Positions 9,379-17,102 of a stretch of DNA of 64,000 bases are shown in pieces; positions within the stretch are counted from its first letter, which is position 1, and each line of letters begins with the position of its first letter. Source of the DNA: Candidatus Kuenenia stuttgartensis (GTDB taxonomy: Bacteria > Planctomycetota > Planctomycetia > Planctomycetales > Planctomycetaceae); the NCBI GenBank assembly GCA_945904015.1, contig CAMDPK010000019.1, positions 1 to 64,000 of the forward strand, written 5' to 3'. The translations under genes were made by a program, and so were the position numbers. The notes beneath the pieces are model-generated. The model made no database searches and was not told the origin of the DNA. It saw nothing but the letters and a program-made list of their open reading frames with translations.

Positions 9379-11088
9379 TCAGGGGCGAGGGGTCAGATCG
9401 GCCAGAACCTCGTCGGCCGCACGCAGGCCGTGGTCGAAGGCTTCCTCGAACAACGCGATGCCGCTCAGGTCAGTGTTCGCGAAATGGATGCGACCGTCCG
9501 GCAGCGCAGCTTCGCGGCGCTGGCGACTTGTGATGAAGCCAGGACGTGGGCGAATCATCGCGTGTCCCCAACGGAAGACATCCAGCCGAGTGACCAGCGA
9601 ACGAATCTCCGGGTGCGGCAGTTCGAGATCGGTGAGCACGACATCGGCCAAGTCCGCCCACTTCGCTTTCAGCAATTGCTGCCGCGCCGCTTTGACGTTG
9701 TCGTCGCAGAGTGGGTGGTACCACGTCAGTACAGTCGGCCCGTGATCGTTGCCCGATTGATGCGTCGCGACGACGTAACCGAGCGAACGACTGTCGTGGA
9801 TCACGTTGTCCCAGCTCAGCGGAAAACTCGACTCGCGCGGGCGGCGGCTGAGATGCACGTTCGCCACCAGCCACGAGCCGTATTCAAACTGCTCGGCGCT
9901 GCGGCCGGTTCGTTCCGCAAATCCGTCGATCAAGCGCGGCGCGAGAAACTGCGGAGCCGCGAAGATGACCGACTTCGTTCGGAAGCCGACAGGCTGCTCT
10001 GACGCGGTGTCGAAGGCGAGGACTTCGAGTCCGTCGTTGCGCATCAGCCGCAAGGCGCTAGCCTCCGGTTGAGTCTGGCGTAACCGAGGGCTAGCGCCCT
10101 GCGGCTGATTCGAGACATCGCCAGATGGCGGCGTGCCCGAAATCCGCGCCACGGCGATACCGGTCTTCAATCGCGCGCCCGCTTGCGAGGCCAGGTGCTC
10201 GACGATTCGGCCGTTGCCTTCCGGCCAGGTCATCAGCGGCTGATGTTCGGTTCCCGGACCCCTCAGCCGAGCGGCGAAGTACAGCACGCCGGCCCACGCA
10301 CTGGTTTGCTCGGCAGTCAAGCCGTAGTCGTCGCGGCAACTGTAGTCGACCAGCCAGTGCAATCGCGGCGAGGTCCAACCGTGTTGACGCAGCCATTCGG
10401 CCATCGACAGTTTGTCGAGTTCCAAAACCTCGGAGTCGTCGGTCGCGTGGCGAATCGGGATCGAGAACGCTCGGCGACCGGCCGCGTCGTGCCACGCGGA
10501 CCAGCGGTCGATCTCTTTCCGAAACGCGGCAAGCTGCGCGAAGTCTTCCTCCGAGGCACCCGTCGCCGGATACAAACCTTCGATCCATTCTCCGTCTACG
10601 AACACTCGCTCATCGGGATCGCGGCACAAAAACTGTTCGGCGATGACCGGCGATCCGTCGTCGGCCAGCGACTCGACGACGCCCATTTCGTCCAGCAGCC
10701 GAATCAGATCGCGGTTATGAGGCAGCGGCACCGGCAGGTAGTGAGCGCCCCACGGAAACGGAGTCAGCTCACAACGTCCCGATCGCGATGTCCCTCCTGG
10801 CTGCGACTCCAATTCGAGGACCACGAAATCCTCGCGGCCGTTTTGTTTCAACCTCCACGCGGCCGACAGACCGGCGACTCCGCCCCCCACGATGACCACG
10901 CCAACGTCCTGCCACTGATCCGCATTCGGCTGCGGTCGAAAACCGTCTCGTAACCGATGCCCGATCTCCAGCGACTGGCCGAGCAACTCTCCCGCCGGCG
11001 GCAGACGCGGCGCTGTCGAACATCCCGACGTCAGCAACGCCGGTGCTCCCAGCAGTATCAGGATCAGTTCGCGGCGAGTGAGTGTCAT
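9379..11088 (-). CDS. FAD-dependent amine-oxidase-like oxidoreductase, Tat/lipoprotein leader
   Basis: 569 aa from the ATG at 11088 (an in-frame ATG at 11175 gives a non-leader extension). The leader MTLTRRELILILLG has a twin arginine, and LTSGC supplies a lipobox with Cys23, so the enzyme should be exported folded and lipid-anchored. The FAD-binding Rossmann motif VVIVGGGVAGLSAAWRL is at about 48-64, with the second GG motif in ESQPGGTSRSG. The C-terminal FAD signature lies around DGRIHFANTDLSGIALFEEA. The flavin amine oxidase fold and its position in an operon with speD and spermidine synthase suggest a polyamine or amine substrate. A 67-bp palindrome (10043-10109) adds about 23 residues in frame near residues 327-349. 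Confidence 0.85.
   Translation of the reverse strand: MTLTRRELILILLGAPALLTSGCSTAPRLPPAGELLGQSLEIGHRLRDGFRPQPNADQWQDVGVVIVGGGVAGLSAAWRLKQNGREDFVVLELESQPGGTSRSGRCELTPFPWGAHYLPVPLPHNRDLIRLLDEMGVVESLADDGSPVIAEQFLCRDPDERVFVDGEWIEGLYPATGASEEDFAQLAAFRKEIDRWSAWHDAAGRRAFSIPIRHATDDSEVLELDKLSMAEWLRQHGWTSPRLHWLVDYSCRDDYGLTAEQTSAWAGVLYFAARLRGPGTEHQPLMTWPEGNGRIVEHLASQAGARLKTGIAVARISGTPPSGDVSNQPQGASPRLRQTQPEASALRLMRNDGLEVLAFDTASEQPVGFRTKSVIFAAPQFLAPRLIDGFAERTGRSAEQFEYGSWLVANVHLSRRPRESSFPLSWDNVIHDSRSLGYVVATHQSGNDHGPTVLTWYHPLCDDNVKAARQQLLKAKWADLADVVLTDLELPHPEIRSLVTRLDVFRWGHAMIRPRPGFITSRQRREAALPDGRIHFANTDLSGIALFEEAFDHGLRAADEVLADLTPRP
10043..10109. repeat. Palindromic element inside the FAD oxidoreductase gene, read in frame
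   Basis: The left arm 10043-10070 (starting ATCAGCCGCAAGGCGCTAG) and right arm 10082-10109 (ending CTGCGGCTGAT) are reverse complements over 28 nt with 3 mismatches. The gene reads through it without a stop, adding a Gln/Pro/Arg-rich stretch (NQPQGASPRLRQ...EASALRLM). The same arm text occurs at the left window edge (6-32), marking it as a dispersed element. Confidence 0.85.
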
Positions 11089-11175
11089 GGGAATCACTTT
11101 GGGAGCGTCTGCATCGGGAAAAGTGGAAAACTCAGAAGGACTGCTGTCGCAATCAACCCGGAGGGTTTTCAGCAA

Positions 11176-11332
11176 TTAGCCGGGGGTTGAGCGAAGCGAT
11201 ACCCCCGGTTTGAAAGATTCAAAAAAATTGCATCCCAGCGGGATGCCAGCAAACTTGGCTGCGACCCCGCCGGGGTCGAATTAACGTCACGGGCTCAAAC
11301 CGGGGGCGTCGCTGCGCTCAGCCCCCGGCTAA
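11176..11332. repeat. Long inverted repeat between operon genes
   Basis: TTAGCCGGGGGTTGAGCG (from 11176) is answered by an arm ending CTCAGCCCCCGGCTAA (to 11332). Each arm is itself a hairpin around GAGCGAAGCG or GTCGCTGCGC. A smaller palindrome near 11232-11245 (ATCCCAGCGGGAT) lies inside. The element fills the 281-nt gap between the spermidine synthase gene and the FAD oxidoreductase gene, the only large gap in an otherwise tight operon, and may attenuate transcription. Confidence 0.75.
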
Positions 11333-11369
11333 TCGCTGCCAAGCCTCCGGCTTGAAATCTTCCAGACAA

Positions 11370-12986
11370 TCACTTCATCGCTCCCCACTCTTGGTCGTAG
11401 TAATGCACCAGCACTTGGTTGTTGAGCTGATTCACTTCCGCCTCGACACGAGCCAGATCGGGCGGCAGATCAAACAGGCTGTTCAGGATCTTGTCGGTCA
11501 AGAATCGCGACGGTCCGAGGAGTTCGGGCGACAGACTCAACGTCTCCGGAAGCGGTGCGGCGGAGGCCAACACAAAACCCCACTCGCCGAACGTCGGCAC
11601 GGCGGCGTGATACGGCCGAACCTGGAAGCCGACCGATTCGAGCGTCTTCACGATGCACCAGTACGATTGCGGTGCGACCAACGGCGACGTGCATTGCACA
11701 CTGATGATGGCATCGGCCGTCAGACGCTCGCGCAGCATTCGATAGAACCGGGTCGAGTACAGCTTGCCGACCGAGAACGTGCCGGGATCGGGGAAGTCGA
11801 TGATCGCGGTGTCGAACTTCTCGTGGGGCAGGTTTTCAACCTGCCCGGTCTCCGATGTCTTGGGCGATGAAGTGGCGGGCAGGTTGGAAACCTGCCCCAC
11901 GGGTCGGCCGACCCACAAGAACGCATCCTCGTTGATGATCGTCACGCGGCGATCCTTCAGCGACGAGCGGCTCAGTTCGGCCAGCGGAGGAAAACGATCC
12001 GCCAGCGAGGTCATGCCCGGATCGAGATCGACCAGCGTGACCGATTCGACCGACGAGTATCGCAGGATCTCACGCACAGCCAACCCGTCGCCGCCACCGA
12101 GCACCAGGACTCGGCGCGGCGACTTCACCGACGACAACGCCGGATGCACCAGCGCTTCGTGGTAGCGGTGCTCGTCCACCGAGTTGAATTGCAGATGCCC
12201 GTTGAGATGAAGCTGAAAGCCCCGCGCGTTGCGAGTCAGCACGATTCGCTGGTACGGCGTCGATTCGGCATGGATGATCGGCTCGCCCAGCACCTGTTCT
12301 TCGGCCAGAGTCGTCAGGCTGTCGGCTTTGATGATCCCCACGATCAGAAGACCGATCACCAGGCAGGCTCGGCCGCGCAGACCACTCAGCCCGCGCGACG
12401 ACAGCAACGGCCGCAGCAGGTACGTCCCCCACAAACCGACCACGGCATTCAGCAACCCACACAACAGAGACGTCCGCACCAATCCCAAGCGTGGCACGCA
12501 GAACATTGGAAACAACAGCGACGCGAACAACGCTCCGAGGTAATCGAACGCCAGCACGCGCGACACGAGATCTTCAAAATCGAGATGGTCCTTCAGCAAC
12601 CGCATCAGCAGCGGCAGTTCGAGCCCGACGAGCGTCCCGATCGCGAACACAATGCCGTACAGCACGACTCGAAACGCACCGACCGATGAGAAGGCCAGGA
12701 ACAGCACCGGTGCTGACGCCCCACCGATCAGCGCGACCGCCAGCTCGACTTCGATGAAGCAGCGAGCCAACCGCTCATCCACGAACCGCGAGATCCACGC
12801 TCCGGCCCCCAACGCCGACAGGTAGATGCCGATCACCAGCGAGAACTGCGTGACTGAGTCCCCCAGCAGGTAACTCGCCAGCGTGCCGGCCAGCAGTTCG
12901 TAGACCAACCCGCACGACGCGATGATCAGCACGTTGAGATACAACAGGAACAACGGCGCGCGGTTCATCGACTCTGCGGACTGCAT
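11370..12986 (-). CDS. speE: Membrane-fused spermidine synthase-like aminopropyltransferase
   Basis: 538 aa; ATG at 12986, with an in-frame ATG at 12968 equally possible. Residues about 10-220 contain six to seven transmembrane helices ([21 protein letters not shown] is a typical fused-SpeE opening). Residues about 225-530 form the aminopropyltransferase domain, which transfers aminopropyl from decarboxylated AdoMet to a polyamine: [12 protein letters not shown], then VDLDPGM, and the IIDFPDP catalytic segment. A 78-bp palindrome (11823-11900) inserts exactly 26 codons (residues about 363-388) just before that segment. The operon also encodes AdoMet decarboxylase, so substrate supply is local. 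Family firm; exact substrate unknown. Confidence 0.88.
   Translation of the reverse strand: MQSAESMNRAPLFLLYLNVLIIASCGLVYELLAGTLASYLLGDSVTQFSLVIGIYLSALGAGAWISRFVDERLARCFIEVELAVALIGGASAPVLFLAFSSVGAFRVVLYGIVFAIGTLVGLELPLLMRLLKDHLDFEDLVSRVLAFDYLGALFASLLFPMFCVPRLGLVRTSLLCGLLNAVVGLWGTYLLRPLLSSRGLSGLRGRACLVIGLLIVGIIKADSLTTLAEEQVLGEPIIHAESTPYQRIVLTRNARGFQLHLNGHLQFNSVDEHRYHEALVHPALSSVKSPRRVLVLGGGDGLAVREILRYSSVESVTLVDLDPGMTSLADRFPPLAELSRSSLKDRRVTIINEDAFLWVGRPVGQVSNLPATSSPKTSETGQVENLPHEKFDTAIIDFPDPGTFSVGKLYSTRFYRMLRERLTADAIISVQCTSPLVAPQSYWCIVKTLESVGFQVRPYHAAVPTFGEWGFVLASAAPLPETLSLSPELLGPSRFLTDKILNSLFDLPPDLARVEAEVNQLNNQVLVHYYDQEWGAMK
11823..11900. repeat. CAGGTT-family palindrome inserted in frame in the spermidine synthase gene
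   Basis: The left arm starts GTGGGGCAGG at 11823 and the right arm ends CCTGCCCCAC at 11900, the same text as the intergenic copies at 2523-2632 and 55438-55493. Its length of 78 bp is a multiple of three. On the minus strand it reads [11 protein letters not shown]...GQVENLPH: both arms give nearly the same peptide, because each arm is itself a palindrome. Confidence 0.9.
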
Positions 12987-12994
12987 GGCCGTGC

Positions 12995-13294
12995 CTATCC
13001 CTGAATCGCCGCCGCGATGATGATCGACATGCCGATGATGACCGCTCCCATGATGACCGCCAGCGCGACGTTATGGTCTTCTTCGATCTCTTTCTTGATC
13101 GAGAACGGCGAGAGTTTGTTCATCAGGCAGAAGCAGATCCCCAGCACGGCGATGCCGATCAACGAGAAGACGACGGCCGCCAACAAGTGCATCCATAACT
13201 TCCCCGGAGCGACTTCCTCGATGACCGAAGACACTTCCGCAAAGGCCAACGTGACCGGCAACATCCCGCCGGAAATGGATTCGATACTTATCAC
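12995..13294 (-). CDS. DUF350 small membrane protein (YjfL type)
   Basis: 99 aa from a GTG at 13294. That start is favoured because GGAGGAGG lies 6 nt upstream and the GTG overlaps the previous stop by one base (TAGTG), pointing to translational coupling; a TTG at 13312 has no such support. Three hydrophobic segments flank a charged loop ([21 protein letters not shown]), the DUF350 hallmark. DUF350/YjfL proteins often sit beside polyamine-linked genes such as glutathionylspermidine-synthase-like ATP-grasp enzymes; here the neighbours are SpeD and SpeE homologues. Function unknown; a membrane channel or sensor role is only a guess. Confidence 0.85.
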   Translation of the reverse strand: MISIESISGGMLPVTLAFAEVSSVIEEVAPGKLWMHLLAAVVFSLIGIAVLGICFCLMNKLSPFSIKKEIEEDHNVALAVIMGAVIIGMSIIIAAAIQG

Positions 13295-13497
13295 TATTTG
13301 CCTCCTCCCCAAGAGCCGCCGGAACTGCGGCCGTACGACGAGCCGCCTGAAGAATACGAATTGCTGTAACCCGAGCTAGGTAGAGTATCGAGGCTCAGTC
13401 CCTTCCAACCGCCGATCGCCGCCGCGGTGAAGTACCCGCACGTGAACAGGCAGTAGGTGAAGTAGCTCCAGCCCAACGGCGAAATGTTTTTCAGCAT
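13294..13497 (-). CDS. 67-aa membrane peptide with Ser/Gly/Tyr-rich tail
   Basis: 67 aa from the ATG at 13497, 4 nt after the DUF4178 gene stop. One hydrophobic segment (residues about 9-28, SYFTYCLFTCGYFTAAAIGG) is followed by a tail rich in Ser, Gly and Tyr ending GGSWGGGK. I do not recognise a family. Its stop codon overlaps the DUF350 GTG start, so it is embedded in the operon and probably works with its neighbours at the membrane. Confidence 0.72.
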   Translation of the reverse strand: MLKNISPLGWSYFTYCLFTCGYFTAAAIGGWKGLSLDTLPSSGYSNSYSSGGSSYGRSSGGSWGGGK

Positions 13498-13501
13498 CGG
13501 T

Positions 13502-15103
13502 TCACTCCTCGCTCTCGCTCGTGGCATACGGGCTGAAGTCGCTGTTGCTCCAGCGATTGACCTCGAAGGTGTGCCGTCCGAACAACATCAAGATCGGCCA
13601 CGCCAGCACGATGGTTTGCGCTGCGAAGAAATGAAACTGCGCCACTGGCTGTTTCAAGGCTCCCGACACGAAGATGAAATCGAGCAACGCCAGCAGCGAC
13701 GCGAAGCAGACCCACATGCCCCATACGTCCGCTCGACTTGGCTGCGGCTGGATCGTCCCGACAGCGAATGGGCGGGGCAGGTCTTGCAGATTGAACGCGG
13801 CCTCGATCTCCTCGACCGAGATGTACTTCCCCAGCGAGACGTTTTCTTCCGAGCCTTTGTCCGTCATCGTCCTCTCAAACGACAGCATCAGCGGCGGAGC
13901 GATGTAGTCCGAGGTATGAACTTTTTCCTCGGTCGTCACGCGCCAATAGAACTCGCCGACGACAAACTGCACATGGGCCGCCCCGCGGTCGTACAGCTTG
14001 AACTCCCGGCCGTCGAAGCCGACATCAGCTCTGTCGCCCCGCTGAGTGACCTTCGAGAGCGGGACTGCCTCCACAAAGCTCCAATGCCCTTGATTGCGAA
14101 CCAGCCATCGAAACCCTTTCGCCGGGTTGTAGAGCAGGTATTCGGTCCACGGAAAATGTTTGCCTTCCCAAACGGCGAAGCGTCCCATGAATCCGATGAC
14201 CGTGTATTCGGTGTCGAACAGCTTGCCGACCGAGCCCAGCGGAATCAGCGGCTTGTCGATCCCCCGCCCGCTGAGCGTCTGGAGGTATTCCAGCTTGCCT
14301 TGCCCGCAGTCGAGCAGTGAATGGCAACTGCCGCAGGTGACCCGCTGCGACTGATCGGGAGCGAACAGCGTCAGCGGCCCGCCACATTTTGGACAGTTGA
14401 CGTGCAAGGCGGGAGTGTTCGGGCCAGCCGGAAGCGCTGACGCCCAGCCGTCCGATTCGAGCCTCAGATCGGCGAGCGAAACTTCGTGCCCGAAGAATCC
14501 GCGCGGGCGATCCCCGCTGTATTCGAGTGTTCCGAATTCATCCCCTTCGCCATGCAAGTCGGCGAACCGATGCTCGGCGTTTTGCCGAAATGCCCACGGA
14601 ATTTCGCCGTCCGCCGTGGCCGCCGTCGCGATGCCCTTTTCAGCAACGACGTAGCCACCTCCGGTGGACGATTTGTCGGGCGGACTTTCGGCAGACGATT
14701 GGAAGCGATGCCCCACGTCGAGCGATTCAAAACTGGGCAACTCCGCTTCGTCTGCGAAGCGTCGCTCGAACATCAAATAGAACTTCCCCTGAGCCTCCGC
14801 CAACCAGCCAACCTTGTCCTGCGGGAATCGCAGATACCACTCGTTCCACACGCCCCCGGCCGGATGCTGATACTGCACGCGGCCGACGACCTCGAATCTT
14901 TTCTTTTCGTACTTTCCCGAAAGACCACGGTGGATCGGCGAATTCGTTTCGACCAAGTCCGCGACTTTGCCGTGGTCTTCGACTTTCTTGTCGGCACGGG
15001 CGACGACCGAGTGGCAGAAGTCACACACCGTGACCAGCGAAGTGCTGAGTTTGAACTCCACCGGCGCGGCACACGCGGGACAGGCAACGATTCGCTTCTT
15101 CAT
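13502..15103 (-). CDS. DUF4178 protein with two DUF4178 copies and zinc ribbons
   Basis: 533 aa; its ATG overlaps the speD stop (ATGA at 15100-15103). A zinc ribbon opens the protein (CPAC at about 8-11, CDFC at about 27-30). A first DUF4178 domain follows at about 60-190 (RFEVVGRVQYQH...WNEWYLRF). A second zinc ribbon (CPKC...CGSC, about 238-260) precedes a second DUF4178 copy (YTVIGFMGRFAVWEGKHFPWTEYLLY). The C-terminus has two hydrophobic segments (about 455-515). DUF4178 proteins recur in gene clusters with SpeD, spermidine synthase and DUF350. Biochemical role unknown; membrane-tethered, probably cytoplasmic. Confidence 0.87.
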   Translation of the reverse strand: MKKRIVACPACAAPVEFKLSTSLVTVCDFCHSVVARADKKVEDHGKVADLVETNSPIHRGLSGKYEKKRFEVVGRVQYQHPAGGVWNEWYLRFPQDKVGWLAEAQGKFYLMFERRFADEAELPSFESLDVGHRFQSSAESPPDKSSTGGGYVVAEKGIATAATADGEIPWAFRQNAEHRFADLHGEGDEFGTLEYSGDRPRGFFGHEVSLADLRLESDGWASALPAGPNTPALHVNCPKCGGPLTLFAPDQSQRVTCGSCHSLLDCGQGKLEYLQTLSGRGIDKPLIPLGSVGKLFDTEYTVIGFMGRFAVWEGKHFPWTEYLLYNPAKGFRWLVRNQGHWSFVEAVPLSKVTQRGDRADVGFDGREFKLYDRGAAHVQFVVGEFYWRVTTEEKVHTSDYIAPPLMLSFERTMTDKGSEENVSLGKYISVEEIEAAFNLQDLPRPFAVGTIQPQPSRADVWGMWVCFASLLALLDFIFVSGALKQPVAQFHFFAAQTIVLAWPILMLFGRHTFEVNRWSNSDFSPYATSESEE

Positions 15104-15534
15104 GCGGTCGCTCCTTCCGGTCGAATGTCAGGCGAGACGACACCGCCACGTTCCGCGATGCGCACCGAAACCAACTCCGCGCCGAGCATCTCCTGCAACC
15201 GATCCGCCCACGGCCAATCGCCGCGACGCCGGCACGAGAATAAGTTGAACGTCGCCAAGCCCGACTCCGGCCAAGTGTGGCAAGCCAGATGCGATTCGCT
15301 GAGCAAATAAAGTCCGGTGACGCCACCCGGTTCTGGAAACTGCCGCCACAGTGGCTGCCCGACGACCTGCAATTCCAGTTCACGAACCGCGCGCTCACAA
15401 ACGGCTCGCACTGTCTCCAGCGACCGCAGACATTCGCGCGAGCATCCGCTCGCATCGACGATCCACTCGCGACCCGCACCTTCGAGGGCACGATCGGTTT
15501 GAACCAATTTTTGTTCGACCAACGTCGTCATCAT
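15100..15534 (-). CDS. speD: S-adenosylmethionine decarboxylase, prokaryotic SpeD type
   Basis: 144 aa from the ATG at 15534 (a second ATG is adjacent; the 5' TTG at 15591 is less likely). The pyruvoyl-forming site is clear: LSESHLACHTWPE, where the Ser of ESH becomes the pyruvoyl group after self-cleavage. The following ATFNLFSCR carries the conserved Cys. The enzyme makes decarboxylated AdoMet, the aminopropyl donor for spermidine synthase, whose homologue lies downstream. It is the first gene of the operon that runs down to 8289; a promoter should lie in 15535-15675. Confidence 0.92.
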   Translation of the reverse strand: MMTTLVEQKLVQTDRALEGAGREWIVDASGCSRECLRSLETVRAVCERAVRELELQVVGQPLWRQFPEPGGVTGLYLLSESHLACHTWPESGLATFNLFSCRRRGDWPWADRLQEMLGAELVSVRIAERGGVVSPDIRPEGATA

Positions 15535-15675
15535 GCGGCGTACTTCGTTGCTCCGCGAATTTTCTTGCAGCCGTCCGTGAGGCAGCCACAAATTGGCGCG
15601 GGCATTAAATCATCCACCGACTCATGAGGAAAGCGATGCGGACTGTGGAACCGGTGTGGCAAACCAATCTGACGG

Positions 15676-16722
15676 CTACGTTGACGTGATCAGTGCATTC
15701 TCAGCGATTGGCTCCGCGTGCAGAGCTTGGTTGATCTCGCGGCGCGCCGTCAAATAGTACATCGCGCCGATCAGTGCGATGGCCAGCGTGACGGCTCGGT
15801 AAGCCAGGCAAGTCAAAATACCGGTGCCGTCAGCGGCTCCGTTGAGTTTGTAGAGTGCGTTGACCGCCTCTTCCAAAAGTCCGACTCCACCGGGCGTGAG
15901 TGGCACGATTCCGGCCAACTCGGCCGCCGGAATGAAGAACAAGTGCTGAGCATATCCCGGCACGAAAGACTCGCCGCTGATGGCTTTCGCGCTGAAGTAA
16001 AACGACGAGATCATGCCGAAGTGTCCCACGACACTGATTCCCAGTACGACGAACAGCACTCGGCGTTGCGATTGATACAGCCGAAGTCCTTCGACTAATT
16101 CGGCGATCATGTGCCCGACGACCGGCATTCGAGCGAGATGCTGCCAGGCTAGCGAGCGAGTCACCGCTGGAATCAGCATCAGCGTCAGCCCGACCAATCC
16201 GGCCGCGCTGCCGATGACCAGCAATCCGACGACCGCCTTCAGTTCGGTTCGTTCGCGAATCTCGGCCCACTGAAGCCAAGCCGCGCAGGCACCGATTAAA
16301 AACAGCGCGAGCATCCCCAGAATTCGGTCCAACAGAACGGTCGCAACGGCCGTTGTGCGCCGGTCGGGTTGCTCTTTCGCCAGCAACGCGGCTTTGACCA
16401 GATCACCTCCGACCGAGCCGGGCGCGACGAAGTTGAAGAGATAGCCGATGAATCCCAGTCGCAAGGCGTCGCGGATCGTAAACGCGAACCCCAACGCTTT
16501 GACCAGACAGAACCAGCGCAGAAATGTCAGCACGATCGCACCGCCGCACAATGCGAGCGCCGTCACAAAGCTGGGCCAGTGCAGCGGCTGATGAGTGATT
16601 TGCGACAATCCGGCTCGATGTCGCCACACGACAAACGTCAGCAACGCTGCCGCCAAGAGCCATTTGGCCCACGACCAATGTCGCCGCCAACCGGGTGAGT
16701 CGCCTGTGCTTGATTCCGTCAC
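15676..16722 (-). CDS. UPF0104/LPG-synthase-TM (YbhN-like) membrane protein
   Basis: 348 aa from a GTG at 16722 preceded by AAGAGGTG at suitable spacing. Seven to eight hydrophobic segments are visible. Family marks are FLRWFCLVKALGFAFTIRDA, GYLFNFVAPGSVGGDLVKA and FFIPAAELAGIVPLTPGGVGLLEEA. These occur in the lysylphosphatidylglycerol-synthase transmembrane/flippase-like family. No cytoplasmic synthetase domain is attached, so a lipid-flipping or accessory role is more likely than aminoacyl transfer. It is separated from speD by 141 nt and is divergent from the hydrolase at 17103. Confidence 0.85.
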   Translation of the reverse strand: MTESSTGDSPGWRRHWSWAKWLLAAALLTFVVWRHRAGLSQITHQPLHWPSFVTALALCGGAIVLTFLRWFCLVKALGFAFTIRDALRLGFIGYLFNFVAPGSVGGDLVKAALLAKEQPDRRTTAVATVLLDRILGMLALFLIGACAAWLQWAEIRERTELKAVVGLLVIGSAAGLVGLTLMLIPAVTRSLAWQHLARMPVVGHMIAELVEGLRLYQSQRRVLFVVLGISVVGHFGMISSFYFSAKAISGESFVPGYAQHLFFIPAAELAGIVPLTPGGVGLLEEAVNALYKLNGAADGTGILTCLAYRAVTLAIALIGAMYYLTARREINQALHAEPIAENALITST

Positions 16723-17102
16723 GACGCTGTCACCTCTTGGTTTTGAATTCGATGTCGCCCAAAGAAGTCATTGTTCGACGACTGGAACAGTTCGAACGTG
16801 CGGCGAGTGTCTTCGGTGCGATCCGTTTGATCGTCAGAATCGCGCCGGTCTGTTTGCTGTGAGTGTTGCAGTTTGGCAACACGACGCCAATTGCAAGCTA
16901 TGTTGCGGACGGTGACGGTTCCGACGGTGGCTTGGTTTCCGCTGCCGATTTCGTCGGCGCGACTGGCAAAAAGTGCTTGTGCGCTGTCCTCGGCAATCGG
17001 TGGGAAACTCACCGCTGAGTCCGTGTCTTCGTCGATAACTAGAGCGTTTGAAACCAGAAGGATGCTGGCGGCGCTCGCAAATAGACGGCCTGAGTCACAT
17101 CC
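16723..17102. other. 380-nt divergent intergenic region
   Basis: This lies between the minus-strand flippase-like gene and the plus-strand hydrolase gene, so it should hold both promoters. I see no convincing ORF, long palindrome or RNA gene; the minus-strand ORF at 16719-17012 has low-complexity, non-conserved-looking content. Confidence 0.5.

Noticed and set aside
16719-17012. Minus-strand 97-aa ORF upstream of the flippase-like gene
   Set aside because: It ends inside the flippase start region, has no Shine-Dalgarno-like motif and low-complexity Asp/Thr/Arg content.
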